Positions 6,967 to 14,606 of a stretch of DNA of 43,707 nucleotides are shown here, one piece after another. Source of the DNA: Thermoplasmatales archaeon UBA509. GTDB taxonomy: Archaea; Thermoplasmatota; Thermoplasmata; Thermoplasmatales; Thermoplasmataceae. The notes beneath the pieces were generated by a model, which was given only the letters and a program-made list of their open reading frames with translations, was not told the origin of the DNA and ran no database searches. The stretch spans positions 1 to 43,707 of the forward strand of contig DAJC01000059.1 of assembly GCA_002498845.1 (NCBI GenBank). Direction: 5' to 3'. Both the position numbers and the translations under genes were made by a program. Position 1 is the first letter of the stretch; every line of letters starts with the position of its first letter.

Positions 6967-9605
6967 ACCCAGCCCTCCAAAACCATTCTTGCTGCATAGG
7001 TAGACCCAGCTTTTATTACATCTCCACGTTTTACCAACTCCTCCAGAGAAGAGAATATCTTAGAATGAGTCATTTTAGGATTCAGTGAACAATCGTAGAT
7101 CTCCTTAACTGACTTGTACTTCTTTGATGAATTGTAGGTACAGTCAATAAGAAGTCTCAAAACGGGTTCAAGGATATTTTCTGACCGCGACTCTATTTGG
7201 GGTTTACATTCCTCAGCTGACTCACCTATGCTTCTGGCCCTGTTTTGCTCTAATCCAATGGATGCTTCCTGAAGTCCCTGAAATATTGCAGAATTTTCCT
7301 TATCCAAGAGGTTTTCGTGAGTGGGATCTCTGGATTGTGTCGATTCACTGGACCTTATAATGATGTCTTTCTCATCGTTTATTTCCTCTTCAGCGTTGTC
7401 ATTCATATTCTTCTTTTCTTCTTTTTTAAGAGGTATTTCTTTAGTTACCTCTGAGAACTTAATTTTCCTGAGGTCTTCACGAATCCTCGATTCGTTTTCA
7501 AGATTATCTAATCCTATTTCCTCGGGGGCCAAAAATTCCAGGTAGTCACTCAGATTGGAGACAATTGCACGTTGGACAGTGTTTCCAACCCTGACAGAGT
7601 TCCTAACTTCAAATCCAAGCAGTTCTGCTATAGACTGAAGGTTGTAGGCTTCCCCAACAATTTTAGATATTTCCCTGGCAAAGGAGGTTGTTAAAATCAC
7701 CAGCTCCAATCCACTTGTATTCTTGTAAAATTGCCATGGGAGAAGGCTCTGTCGAATCGCAATCTTTATCTTCTCCTTGGCAGAGATATTTGTTCTCTCG
7801 TCGTACTCAGGGTAATCGTTGCCGTTTGTGCTGGTCCTTAGCACCCCTGTCCTTCCGATGTTCCTTGAAAAAGCTTCAAGATTAGATTTGTACAGGAATA
7901 CCCTCGTATCCTCTTTCACGTCCATTTCGATGTTTTCTATAGATGTTTGATTCATACGCAAGTTCACCCATTCTGGCACCTGTATTCCTGCATAATTGTA
8001 CATCTCAATCAGCATAGATTCACCGATTAGCTCAAAATCTGAGCTCAATTTGGATGGGTCCTCTAAGATCTTTGATGCCACATACTGACCTATTGGTTCA
8101 AGCTGAGGATAAAATTCATTTTGAAGCTTCTGGAAGTGCTCCTTGTCGCCAGTACTAAGGTGAATCTGCTCTGCACTTGTTGACTCGAAGGTTGCCATTC
8201 TGGATAAAATGGGACCAGCTCCTCTTGGCGGTTTCACGTTTGTGGCAATACCCACTGAAGCCAGTGCTTGAAATTTTCCTCGGTCACTTGTCTGTCTTGA
8301 AATAAGACTCTGAAGCGCATGCTTAAGGATGCCTATTACCGGGACATTCTCACGGCCATCTGATTTCAGAAAGAGTCCCTCACCTTCATCTATAATGAGA
8401 GAAAACGTCCCCTGTTCCAATCTCTCACCAAGCCTAGCTGGAGTGTCAGTTTCACCACCTGAGACAAAGAAACCATGGTTACTGCTTTCCGGATCCCACT
8501 GGCCCCAGATTCCGTGATTTAAGAGTAGAAGAGCAGTTTTTGAGGTTCCAGTCATGCCGTAAAGCATCAAATGCTGCGGGTAGATCTTGTTCTGCTTGAG
8601 GTAATACGAGAATGGAGATGAAAGGCTCCATCTGACTACAGTTGCAAATCTTCTGAGGCTTTTTGGAAAAAGCAAAGCTATCTTGTTAAGGATCTCTAAA
8701 GTTCTCTTCATTTCCTCTTGCGCAACCTCTCTTACCTGGTAACCTACAGCGTATATGCCTCCTTTACCGTCACTGTAAAAACCCGGTGCATCTATGCCGT
8801 CAAGAACCTTTGCATTCCCTGTCTTTATAAATGCTCCCATAGCCTTGCGGAAAACATCAAGGGCAACGTTGCGGTCCATTACAAGTCCCAGCTGCTCAAG
8901 TGCAGCAACTGCATCCTTGTCGGTTACAGGGCCTATGTGAATCCCTGATGAGGATATGGTTGACTTTACATCGAATTCAACTTTTCTTGCCTTTCCTGGC
9001 AAAGACGGGTTATAGACCCTAACATTCTCAGGGTAGACCTGGATGATGATGTCAGAATTGAAAACATTCAGATTTTCTGTGTCAGAATTTGGAGTGCTTT
9101 GAATTCTAAGTGTGACAATATAAATTGCCTTCATTTCTGGATCTATATTCACAGCTCTCGTTTTGTCAGCGTTGAGAAATTCAAGAATACATCCACGGGC
9201 CTTTAATGATTCGATAAACTCAGCAATCAATGGATGAACGTAATCTACCATTTCCACTGAAGGTTTTTTAATCTTCGGACCCGATTCGCTTTCTTCATAT
9301 TCATGTTTTGGTCCATTTCCATCTCGGAAATGGCTCCTGTGGATATCCGATCCTTCTCTGAATGCCCTTATTTGTTTTGGATCTAAGCCAGCTTCAAGGG
9401 CCTTGTCGATGATTTTTTCGAGAATTTCCACTTCACTGAGTCTATAGAAATATGACCCGGGTTGATTATAATTAGAGATTTCTACCTTATCCTGGTAAAC
9501 TTCTTTGTAGGCTACAGGAAGTTTTTCCAGGACCTCATCGATACTAAGTTTCAACGAATTATCGTTATCCTTTTTAACCGTTTTAGTATCATTGTATTTA
9601 GTCAT
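6963..9605 (-). CDS. large AAA+/SF3-like replication helicase (putative Rep)
   Basis: 880 aa from ATG 9605, which has GGAAGG about 8 nt upstream; the frame stays open to 9692. The N-terminal ~320 residues are charged and then alpha/beta, without an obvious primase DxD triad. Next come GFYSDGKGGIYAVGYQV and a helical region leading to Walker A, LMLYGMTGTSKTALL (about residues 346-360). Walker B is FSLIIDEGEG (about residue 405), with a sensor-like stretch, GIATNVKPPRGAGPILSRM, after it. A charged, disordered linker leads to a C-terminal winged-helix-like region (SVKEIYDCSLNPKMTHSKIFSSLEELVKRG). Size and layout recall the multidomain Rep proteins of archaeal plasmids. With iterons 2 kb away and an RHH gene upstream, replication initiation is the best guess. 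Confidence 0.65.
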   Translation of the reverse strand: MTKYNDTKTVKKDNDNSLKLSIDEVLEKLPVAYKEVYQDKVEISNYNQPGSYFYRLSEVEILEKIIDKALEAGLDPKQIRAFREGSDIHRSHFRDGNGPKHEYEESESGPKIKKPSVEMVDYVHPLIAEFIESLKARGCILEFLNADKTRAVNIDPEMKAIYIVTLRIQSTPNSDTENLNVFNSDIIIQVYPENVRVYNPSLPGKARKVEFDVKSTISSSGIHIGPVTDKDAVAALEQLGLVMDRNVALDVFRKAMGAFIKTGNAKVLDGIDAPGFYSDGKGGIYAVGYQVREVAQEEMKRTLEILNKIALLFPKSLRRFATVVRWSLSSPFSYYLKQNKIYPQHLMLYGMTGTSKTALLLLNHGIWGQWDPESSNHGFFVSGGETDTPARLGERLEQGTFSLIIDEGEGLFLKSDGRENVPVIGILKHALQSLISRQTSDRGKFQALASVGIATNVKPPRGAGPILSRMATFESTSAEQIHLSTGDKEHFQKLQNEFYPQLEPIGQYVASKILEDPSKLSSDFELIGESMLIEMYNYAGIQVPEWVNLRMNQTSIENIEMDVKEDTRVFLYKSNLEAFSRNIGRTGVLRTSTNGNDYPEYDERTNISAKEKIKIAIRQSLLPWQFYKNTSGLELVILTTSFAREISKIVGEAYNLQSIAELLGFEVRNSVRVGNTVQRAIVSNLSDYLEFLAPEEIGLDNLENESRIREDLRKIKFSEVTKEIPLKKEEKKNMNDNAEEEINDEKDIIIRSSESTQSRDPTHENLLDKENSAIFQGLQEASIGLEQNRARSIGESAEECKPQIESRSENILEPVLRLLIDCTYNSSKKYKSVKEIYDCSLNPKMTHSKIFSSLEELVKRGDVIKAGSTYAARMVLEGWV

Positions 9606-9738
9606 GGAGCAACCTTCCTGGAAACCTCCCTGATTTCCTTCCCACTTTTGCCGAGATGGTGAAAGAGACTGAACAGAGTGTAAGCGGAACATTCTCAGAT
9701 GGGCCTTTGGGCCCTTCTTCCTTTTGTTTTAGCTTCAT
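9598..9738 (-). CDS. 46-aa coupling ORF between RHH and Rep
   Basis: ATG 9738-9736 overlaps the TGA of the RHH gene (ATGA). The TAA at 9600-9598 lies just inside the Rep gene, overlapping its first 8 nt. GAGGT is found 10 nt before the ATG. The product starts MKLKQKEEGPKGPSEN and is basic. It bridges the otherwise 129-nt gap in the operon, so a leader- or coupling-peptide role is possible, as with the short leader ORFs that control rep translation in some plasmids. It may be non-functional as a protein. Confidence 0.4.
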   Translation of the reverse strand: MKLKQKEEGPKGPSENVPLTLCSVSFTISAKVGRKSGRFPGRLLHD

Positions 9739-9956
9739 TGATTGTGGACCTCACATTTGAAGTCTGCTGGAACATGCGCTCCTAGGGACCTTTCCATAAA
9801 AGCCGCATTTTCAGGAAGTGTGTTGAAATAGAATCTTAACACTTGCCTTAGAAAAGCAGAACGAGTCATGCCAAACGATCTAGCTGCATTGTCCAGTTTC
9901 ACTAACTGCTCAGGTCCCAAATTGACAGAGATAACCATGAGTTTCGTACATGTCAT
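9735..9956 (-). CDS. ribbon-helix-helix (CopG-like) repressor
   Basis: 73 aa. The beta strand MVISVNLGPEQLVKLDNAARSFGMTRSAFLRQVL is followed by the helix-turn-helix of an RHH dimer, as in CopG/Arc/MetJ-type proteins. The C-terminal ~25 residues are a short extension. The start is ATG 9956; a TATA-like TTTAAATAG on the coding strand (9979-9987) lies ~27 nt upstream, fitting a leaderless mRNA. M7 (ATG 9938) is an alternative. The start codon lies inside a perfect inverted repeat, so autorepression is likely. As first gene of the Rep operon it probably controls copy number or lysogeny-like silence of the element. Confidence 0.8.
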   Translation of the reverse strand: MTCTKLMVISVNLGPEQLVKLDNAARSFGMTRSAFLRQVLRFYFNTLPENAAFMERSLGAHVPADFKCEVHNQ

Positions 9957-9967
9957 TATTACATGTA
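9947..9967. promoter_or_regulatory. RHH operator candidate, inverted repeat
   Basis: Perfect inverted repeat, TACATGT at 9947-9953 and ACATGTA at 9961-9967, with a 7-bp CATTATT spacer. It overlaps the start codon and predicted transcription start of the RHH gene, the normal place for an autorepressor site. Confidence 0.6.
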
Positions 9968-10055
9968 AGAAACGGTGCTATTTAAATTATTATGTTCTAT
10001 TATTTTTTAACAAGTTGAGAACTTCATGGGACCCGAGCAATCAAAGGAAATTGCT

Positions 10056-10079
10056 TTTAATACATGTAATTATTACAAT
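10056..10079 (+). promoter_or_regulatory. divergent promoter with second RHH operator-like site
   Basis: TTTTAATA at 10055-10062 lies ~28 nt before the ATG at 10089, fitting a leaderless promoter. Directly on it, TACATGTAATTATTACAAT (10061-10079) repeats the 9947-9967 site with one degenerate arm. The two sites suggest that one RHH protein represses both divergent transcripts. Confidence 0.5.
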
Positions 10080-10088
10080 ACTTAAATT

Positions 10089-11378
10089 ATGAAAAATTCT
10101 GGAAGGATAATCCTTAGTATAGGAAGGGAAATTGTAGAAAATATAACATATCTAAGCATGGGATCCTCTGCAATATCTGAGAGTTTTGGAGGTGCGCCAA
10201 TCTCTATCGGCGAGCTTGTCAAAAGCGTTATATTTCAACTTCCAGAGGATAAGTTCGATTATCCAGAGATTAAGGAAACCGATTCAGAATTAAATGATGG
10301 TTTATTCAAGAGTATTGCACTTAATCTTAGCAATTCAGAATTGGTTGGATTAAAGGCCAGGTTCAATAACGGGCAACATAAATTCAAAAAAAATGATAGA
10401 AGTTTATTGAAAGATTTAATTGTTCAAGGATTTCAAGACTATTACTTAAAATTCGATTACACTAAAAAAAGCATAAGAAAAATCATCTTGAGAAAGATTA
10501 TCGAGTCAAAATCCTCAGTTCTTAGAATTTCAGACAAGATCTCAACGAATGAGCTAAACGAAATAATCGAGAACAGTATGGCAGCTATGTCAAAACTTCA
10601 ATCCATCGTTAGTGATAATACTCAAGAAATACTATCTTTGCTTTATATTACGAAAAGGAAAGTAATGGACAGAAGAATAAGCCTCCCAGAGGGAAAGAAT
10701 CAATTTAGTCATATACACTTCTTTACATTGCTGGCCACAAATCTTTTGATATTCATGATACATAGAACTTTAGGGTTAGAACCTTTCAAAAAAGAATTTG
10801 CTGAAAATATAGACGGGGAACTTATAGGAAAACCGGAACTTAGAAATCTCATTAAACTGCATTATTACAACAAACAAGACAAATTTCCATTTGGGTACTG
10901 GATTGAAGAATATATTGCTGACTATGATTTTGTGTTTTCCGCTGAGTCTAAGGATGAGGAAATAAGTATGGAAAAACTCCCTTCAGACGTCTACAAAGAA
11001 GAGGTAGGATTGATATCTGGGACGCTCTCCCCAGAATCAGTAATGGCTAGGATGAATAACATCTCTACTGGAGTTTTTTATACAATCTTCAGAATCTTGG
11101 CGAAGGTAGAATTACTAATGCTCCCTTTTTCCGTCCCGGATATAACTTTGAATGTTAGCAATACATTTGAAACTTGGAAGATACTTGGATTAATGATTCC
11201 AGGACTTTTTGAGGACATGTTGGACAAAAAACAAATTGATACTTCTAAAAAGGTGGAATTAATTGACCTGTTTAAACAGATGGTAGAGTCCCTTTTTCAA
11301 AACAGCTATTATGAGCCTTCAGAATTCCTTTTAGAGGTTATTGAATTCGCTTCCATACTCGATTGCATCCAAAGATAA
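10089..11378 (+). CDS. hypothetical protein of the element (429 aa)
   Basis: A long, mostly helical protein with no P-loop, no cysteine cluster and no certain membrane span. IHFFTLLATNLLIFMIHRTLGL (about residues 209-230) is the most hydrophobic part. The gene is noticeably AT-rich, with many AAA/ATA codons, like 217-1182 and unlike the core genes. It is transcribed divergently from the RHH-Rep operon and appears to share its operator. In temperate viruses and plasmids this position often holds a maintenance or defence gene, but nothing in the protein tells which. The start ATG 10089 is favoured by the TATA spacing. Confidence 0.6.
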   Translation: MKNSGRIILSIGREIVENITYLSMGSSAISESFGGAPISIGELVKSVIFQLPEDKFDYPEIKETDSELNDGLFKSIALNLSNSELVGLKARFNNGQHKFKKNDRSLLKDLIVQGFQDYYLKFDYTKKSIRKIILRKIIESKSSVLRISDKISTNELNEIIENSMAAMSKLQSIVSDNTQEILSLLYITKRKVMDRRISLPEGKNQFSHIHFFTLLATNLLIFMIHRTLGLEPFKKEFAENIDGELIGKPELRNLIKLHYYNKQDKFPFGYWIEEYIADYDFVFSAESKDEEISMEKLPSDVYKEEVGLISGTLSPESVMARMNNISTGVFYTIFRILAKVELLMLPFSVPDITLNVSNTFETWKILGLMIPGLFEDMLDKKQIDTSKKVELIDLFKQMVESLFQNSYYEPSEFLLEVIEFASILDCIQR

Positions 11379-11531
11379 AAGACCATTCAAAACTTGACTG
11401 GATAGACTAGCACTAATGCTTTGTTTTAGAATAAAAATAAGCATTTTCTGGATTTGGTTGCCAAATTTAATCTCTATTGACCAAGATGTCATGTTGAAAT
11501 GAATTAATTCTGAAGCCGGTTTTTTCTAGTA

Positions 11532-11831
11532 ATGTAGAACATGTAGAGTTTGTAGAATCAGAATATATGTTATAGAAATCCAGTGTTTTCCAGTCATGTA
11601 GAATTTGTAAAGTTTGTAGAACTACATGTGTATACTTCATGTGAACCAGTTACAATGACAGCAATTAACATGGTAAAATAATGTTAATCATTATCATGGT
11701 AGCACGATCCTCATGACAAGGGAGGTATGCATGCAGAATCGTTCTACATGTTCTACATGTTCTACATTCCGCTATTTTACTGGCTTCAGAAGTGTAGAAT
11801 CACATAAAACCCGATTCTACAAATTTTACAA
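11532..11831. repeat. iteron array, 9-bp units (consensus ATGTAGAAC/T)
   Basis: Twelve 9-bp copies can be read. Forward triplet: 11532-11540, 11541-11549, 11550-11558. Forward triplet: 11596-11604, 11605-11613, 11614-11622. Reverse triplet: GTTCTACAT at 11741-11749, 11750-11758, 11759-11767. Forward single: 11792-11800. Reverse pair: 11814-11822, 11823-11831. The reverse triplet is perfect; others differ at one to three bases. Tandem triplets with no spacer, in both orientations, in noncoding AT-rich DNA near a Rep-like gene are the layout of an iteron origin or a partition/operator site. Confidence 0.75.
11664..11688. repeat. inverted repeat inside the putative origin
   Basis: ATTAACAT at 11664-11671 and its exact complement ATGTTAAT at 11681-11688, with a 9-bp AT-rich spacer. 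It sits between the forward and reverse iteron clusters. It could be a nick/hairpin site or a dimeric protein site; no homopolymer follows, so it is not an obvious terminator. Confidence 0.4.
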
Positions 11832-11944
11832 ATTCCTATTTATTCGTTATTATATGTCTAATATCTAGTAACACACATTTTTCATAAATTAAAATTTCAT
11901 TGTGGACATAAAACCATGAATTTCATGTATTTCGGTGTGTATCT

Positions 11945-12205
11945 ATGTGCATAATGACACAAAAAAAGAGAGTGAATTTATTCATCGATAGTGAGCTTCT
12001 GGACAGTGCCAGAGCCTATGGCCTTAATCTTTCAGCCTTCATTACCTCCTGCCTGAAAGTCTGGAGTAAAAATCCATCATTCATTTTGAATGCCAGGCAG
12101 CAAAAATTCACAATGGACCGGTCGGGATTTGAACCCGAGGCCTCCTGCTTGCAAAGCAGGCGATCTACCGCTGATCTACCGGCCCTTGGTTTACCCAGGG
12201 TATGA
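11945..12205 (+). CDS. RHH protein whose C-terminus runs antisense through tRNA-Ala
   Basis: 86 aa. Residues 4-45 (RVNLFIDSELLDSARAYGLNLSAFITSCL) match the strand-helix-helix of RHH/CcdA-antitoxin-like proteins. The reading frame then continues at 12114 into the complement of the tRNA-Ala gene (MDRSGFEPEASCLQ...), so the last ~30 residues come from tRNA sequence. The natural C-terminus on the free element may therefore differ. Start ATG 11945, or ATG 11954 three codons later. Next to the iterons it could be a copy-control or antitoxin protein; no toxin gene is seen beside it. Confidence 0.6.
   Translation: MCIMTQKKRVNLFIDSELLDSARAYGLNLSAFITSCLKVWSKNPSFILNARQQKFTMDRSGFEPEASCLQSRRSTADLPALGLPRV
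12114..12185 (-). tRNA. tRNA-Ala (anticodon TGC)
   Basis: 72 nt on the minus strand. The acceptor stem GGGCCGG/CCGGTCC includes the G3:U70 pair that identifies alanine tRNAs. The anticodon stem CCTGC/GCAGG encloses loop TTTGCAA, anticodon TGC (plus strand 12151-12153). The T arm is TCGGG-TTCAAAT-CCCGA. CCA is not encoded. A TATA-like TTTTAATACT (12217-12226) lies ~37 nt upstream of the 5' end. Its 3' end faces the accessory region, the classical position for an integration site. Confidence 0.95.
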
Positions 12206-12302
12206 AGCAGCCTGAGAGTATTAAAACGCTAAAAATACTTTTGCTGTTTCCACTCTTTTCAACTGTATTTGATACAGGAAAATGATTTGCATTGTAGACG
12301 CA

Positions 12303-12953
12303 CTATTTGGAAAGCACAATTTTGGCATCTGCGGCAAAAGCATCACTTTCCGTTAGTATGAGGGGATTGATGTCCAGTGATCTGATATTTCCGCCTTCGT
12401 CTTGTATCAGCTGCGAAAGTGAAATCGCGGTATCCACAATGCTTTTCTCGTTTATTCTTATGCCTCTGAATCCCCTTACAAATCTTCCAAGGGATGTTTC
12501 CATTATCATTTCACTGACATCAGAAGTGGATATATTTACAGTCCTGAATGAGACATCATCAAAAATTTCTGCCAGGATGCCACCTGTTCCAAGCATAATG
12601 ACGTGTCCGAATGTGGGATTTTTGTTCACGCCAAGTATTGTCTCCACCTTCCCCTGAACCATCTCTTCAAGAAGGAAATTGTGTTCTGGGAATTTGGTCA
12701 AAAGGTGTCTGAAGGCCGAATCAAGCTGATCTCTATCATTAATTCTCAGGATTACAGCACCGGAATCAGACTTATGCAATAAATCGTGCCCTACGGCTTT
12801 GAGAACCACAGGATAATGAAGCGATATATCATCCGGCAGGGCATTGCCCTCAATAAGCATACCCAGTGGCGTTCTTATTTTGTATTTCCTTAGAAGGGCC
12901 TTCGCCTGAAATTCGTCCATGACCCCTCCGGGATAATCCTCATACAGCAGCAT
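12303..12953 (-). CDS. acdB: ADP-forming acyl-CoA synthetase, beta (ATP-grasp) subunit
   Basis: 216 aa from ATG 12953; ATG 12920 is an alternative. AGGAGG 7 nt before the first and GGAGGGG just before the second leave the choice open; family alignments usually begin near the second. The ATP-grasp fold is visible: FQAKALLRKYKIRTP at the start, PVVLKAVGHDLLHKSDSGAV (phosphate/nucleotide loop), FLLEEMV, then GVNKNPTFGHVIMLGTGGI and DINPLIL near the end. It carries phosphoryl transfer between the alpha-subunit histidine and ADP, making ATP from acyl-CoA. It overlaps acdA by 14 nt, so the two subunits are co-expressed. The subunits are separate, as in many hyperthermophile and Thermoplasma-type enzymes. 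Confidence 0.85.
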   Translation of the reverse strand: MLLYEDYPGGVMDEFQAKALLRKYKIRTPLGMLIEGNALPDDISLHYPVVLKAVGHDLLHKSDSGAVILRINDRDQLDSAFRHLLTKFPEHNFLLEEMVQGKVETILGVNKNPTFGHVIMLGTGGILAEIFDDVSFRTVNISTSDVSEMIMETSLGRFVRGFRGIRINEKSIVDTAISLSQLIQDEGGNIRSLDINPLILTESDAFAADAKIVLSK

Positions 12954-14334
12954 CTTTCATCCTCCTCATGTAAAAAGAATACTTGGCAAGCGCCTCAGCC
13001 GATCGTACCGTTCTTGATATACTTGGAAATGATGGAACGTGCTGCTGCTCAAGGGAAAGCAGCATTCCTTTGGCTTCCTTGAATCCCAGAACTCCAACCA
13101 GCAGAGGCTTGCCTGACCTCTGCCATTTAACTGCCACATCAACCAGATCCATGGTCATTTTAGGTGTCTGTGGAAGTGCATAAAGTATAATCAGGTCCAC
13201 TTCATCTGCTTCATTCAGTATTGCCAGGATATCGTTAACCTGGCTAACACTGCCATCAGCCGTTATGTCCACAGGATTCTGCACAGATCCAAAGGCCACA
13301 ATCAGTTTTCTGATCTCATCCTTTGTACGTTCAGAGAATTCAGCCATTTTCAGATCAGGATGGGCAGGAAGCGACAGCAGGTCCGTGGTCACAACGCCAA
13401 CTCCACCAGCACTGGTCACGACAGCTACCCTGTTACCATGGGCATTTCTGGAGTAGGATAATGTTCTTGTAAAGTCCATGAGTTCGGTCTCGTTCTGGGC
13501 TCTGACAATGCCCAGCTGCCTGAATATGCCTTCTGTAACCCTATCATCAGTGGCCATGGAGGCGGTATGCAGCAATGCCGCCTTTGCCGCTGTTTCAGTT
13601 CTGCCGGATTTGAGTATCACGATGGGCTTGGATTGCACCGCAGTCTTCATGATCCTGAAGAAGTCATTCCCCCGAGGTATGCTCTCAAGATACAGGGCTA
13701 TGCCTTTCACCTCACTTCTTGAGGCAAGGTATTTCAAAATGTCCAGTTCATCCAGGTCAGATCGGTTACCGACATTTATGAATGAATGTATGCCTGTTTC
13801 GAATTCAGATATTGTATCCATGGTGAGAAGTCCCAGTGCACCGCTCTGTGATATGAATGCTATATTTCCCGCAGGCGGAAACTGGACTCTGTCGGTTGGA
13901 GTCAGGGTTGTGTTGAGCCCGCTGCCGGGTACATATATCCCAACAGTGTTGGGGCCCACTATCCTTGTCTCTGTGCCCTCAATAAGGGAACTTATTCTGT
14001 CTTGCAGTGCTTTGCCATCCTTGCCGGTTTCTGCGAAACCTCCCGGTATCATCACAATGAATGGCACATTCAAGGAAACACAGTCCTGCACCACTGCAAC
14101 AGATGATCTGGCAGGAATGGCAATTACGCATAAATCAATACTATGGCCTATGGACTTTAGGTCAGGATAGCATTTCAGCCCCATTATCTCATCCTGTGAG
14201 GGGTTAACCGGGAAAATACTGCCTCTATACCCTGATGAAATCAGGTTCTTCAGGATCACATTTCCAATTTTTCCCGGATCATTAGAGGCTCCAACGATGG
14301 CCACAGATTCAGGATGAAATAACTTATGAAGCAC
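12940..14334 (-). CDS. acdA: ADP-forming acyl-CoA synthetase, alpha (CoA-binding) subunit
   Basis: 464 aa. The N-terminal Rossmann CoA-binding domain starts HPESVAIVGASNDPGKIGN. The middle succinyl-CoA-ligase-like domain has FISQSGALGLLTMD and then ALLHTASMATDD, where His256 is the phosphorylated residue of the family. A second ligase-like domain follows (VAVVTSAGGVGVVTTD). The enzyme converts acyl-CoA, phosphate and ADP to acid, CoA and ATP, the energy-yielding last step of peptide and sugar fermentation in archaea. A TATA-like stretch at 14355-14371 lies ~29 nt upstream of the ATG, so the mRNA is probably leaderless. First gene of a two-gene operon. Confidence 0.9.
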   Translation of the reverse strand: MLHKLFHPESVAIVGASNDPGKIGNVILKNLISSGYRGSIFPVNPSQDEIMGLKCYPDLKSIGHSIDLCVIAIPARSSVAVVQDCVSLNVPFIVMIPGGFAETGKDGKALQDRISSLIEGTETRIVGPNTVGIYVPGSGLNTTLTPTDRVQFPPAGNIAFISQSGALGLLTMDTISEFETGIHSFINVGNRSDLDELDILKYLASRSEVKGIALYLESIPRGNDFFRIMKTAVQSKPIVILKSGRTETAAKAALLHTASMATDDRVTEGIFRQLGIVRAQNETELMDFTRTLSYSRNAHGNRVAVVTSAGGVGVVTTDLLSLPAHPDLKMAEFSERTKDEIRKLIVAFGSVQNPVDITADGSVSQVNDILAILNEADEVDLIILYALPQTPKMTMDLVDVAVKWQRSGKPLLVGVLGFKEAKGMLLSLEQQHVPSFPSISRTVRSAEALAKYSFYMRRMKDAAV

Positions 14335-14574
14335 ACAATGTGATTCACAGCGAGAATAATAATTATATTATTACCAGTAAATTTTAACATTTATTAAAAA
14401 TTTCTGCACATTAATGTAACTTCATATTTTTTCGACTTTCCACAGCGAAAAATGAGTCCATGAACTTTCCAATGGTGTAAAATACGCAACAGGTTCAGTG
14501 GCAGGCAGAATCCCGTATTCTAATGTGATAAGTGAATGGTGTCTCCATGAGGAAGAGAGTCTTGGTTGAGGGTC

Positions 14575-14587
14575 TTATATTTTATAT
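14575..14587 (+). promoter_or_regulatory. TATA box of the isoprenoid operon
   Basis: TTATATTTTATAT, centred 26 nt upstream of the ATG at 14607. No ribosome site lies before that ATG, so a leaderless transcript is expected. This spacing also supports 14607 over the in-frame start at 14532. Confidence 0.6.
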
Positions 14588-14606
14588 CCATGTAACAATT
14601 CGCCCA

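Larger units (their letters stand above)
11379..11944. other. noncoding region, putative replication origin
   Basis: 566 bp with no convincing gene on either strand. It is AT-rich and contains the iteron clusters listed separately, one perfect inverted repeat (11664-11688) and several further TGTAGAA/TTCTACA half-copies. It lies between the 429-aa gene and the RHH gene next to the tRNA. Confidence 0.65.

Noticed and set aside
6963..9692. Rep start at 9692 (909 aa)
   Set aside because: The first 29 residues overlap the 46-aa ORF region and lack a ribosome site; ATG 9605 has one.
9701..9714. Hairpin GGGCC-N4-GGCCC as a transcription terminator
   Set aside because: Short stem; the T-rich side faces the strand without a gene ending there; lies inside the 46-aa ORF.
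11532..11831. CRISPR array
   Set aside because: Units are 9 bp, mostly contiguous and in both orientations, with no regular spacers; no cas genes in the window.
13478..14170. A 230-codon plus-strand open frame antisense to acdA
   Set aside because: Lies wholly inside a well-supported gene, has low-complexity Ser/Pro/Leu composition and no ribosome site; a shadow of the acdA codon pattern.
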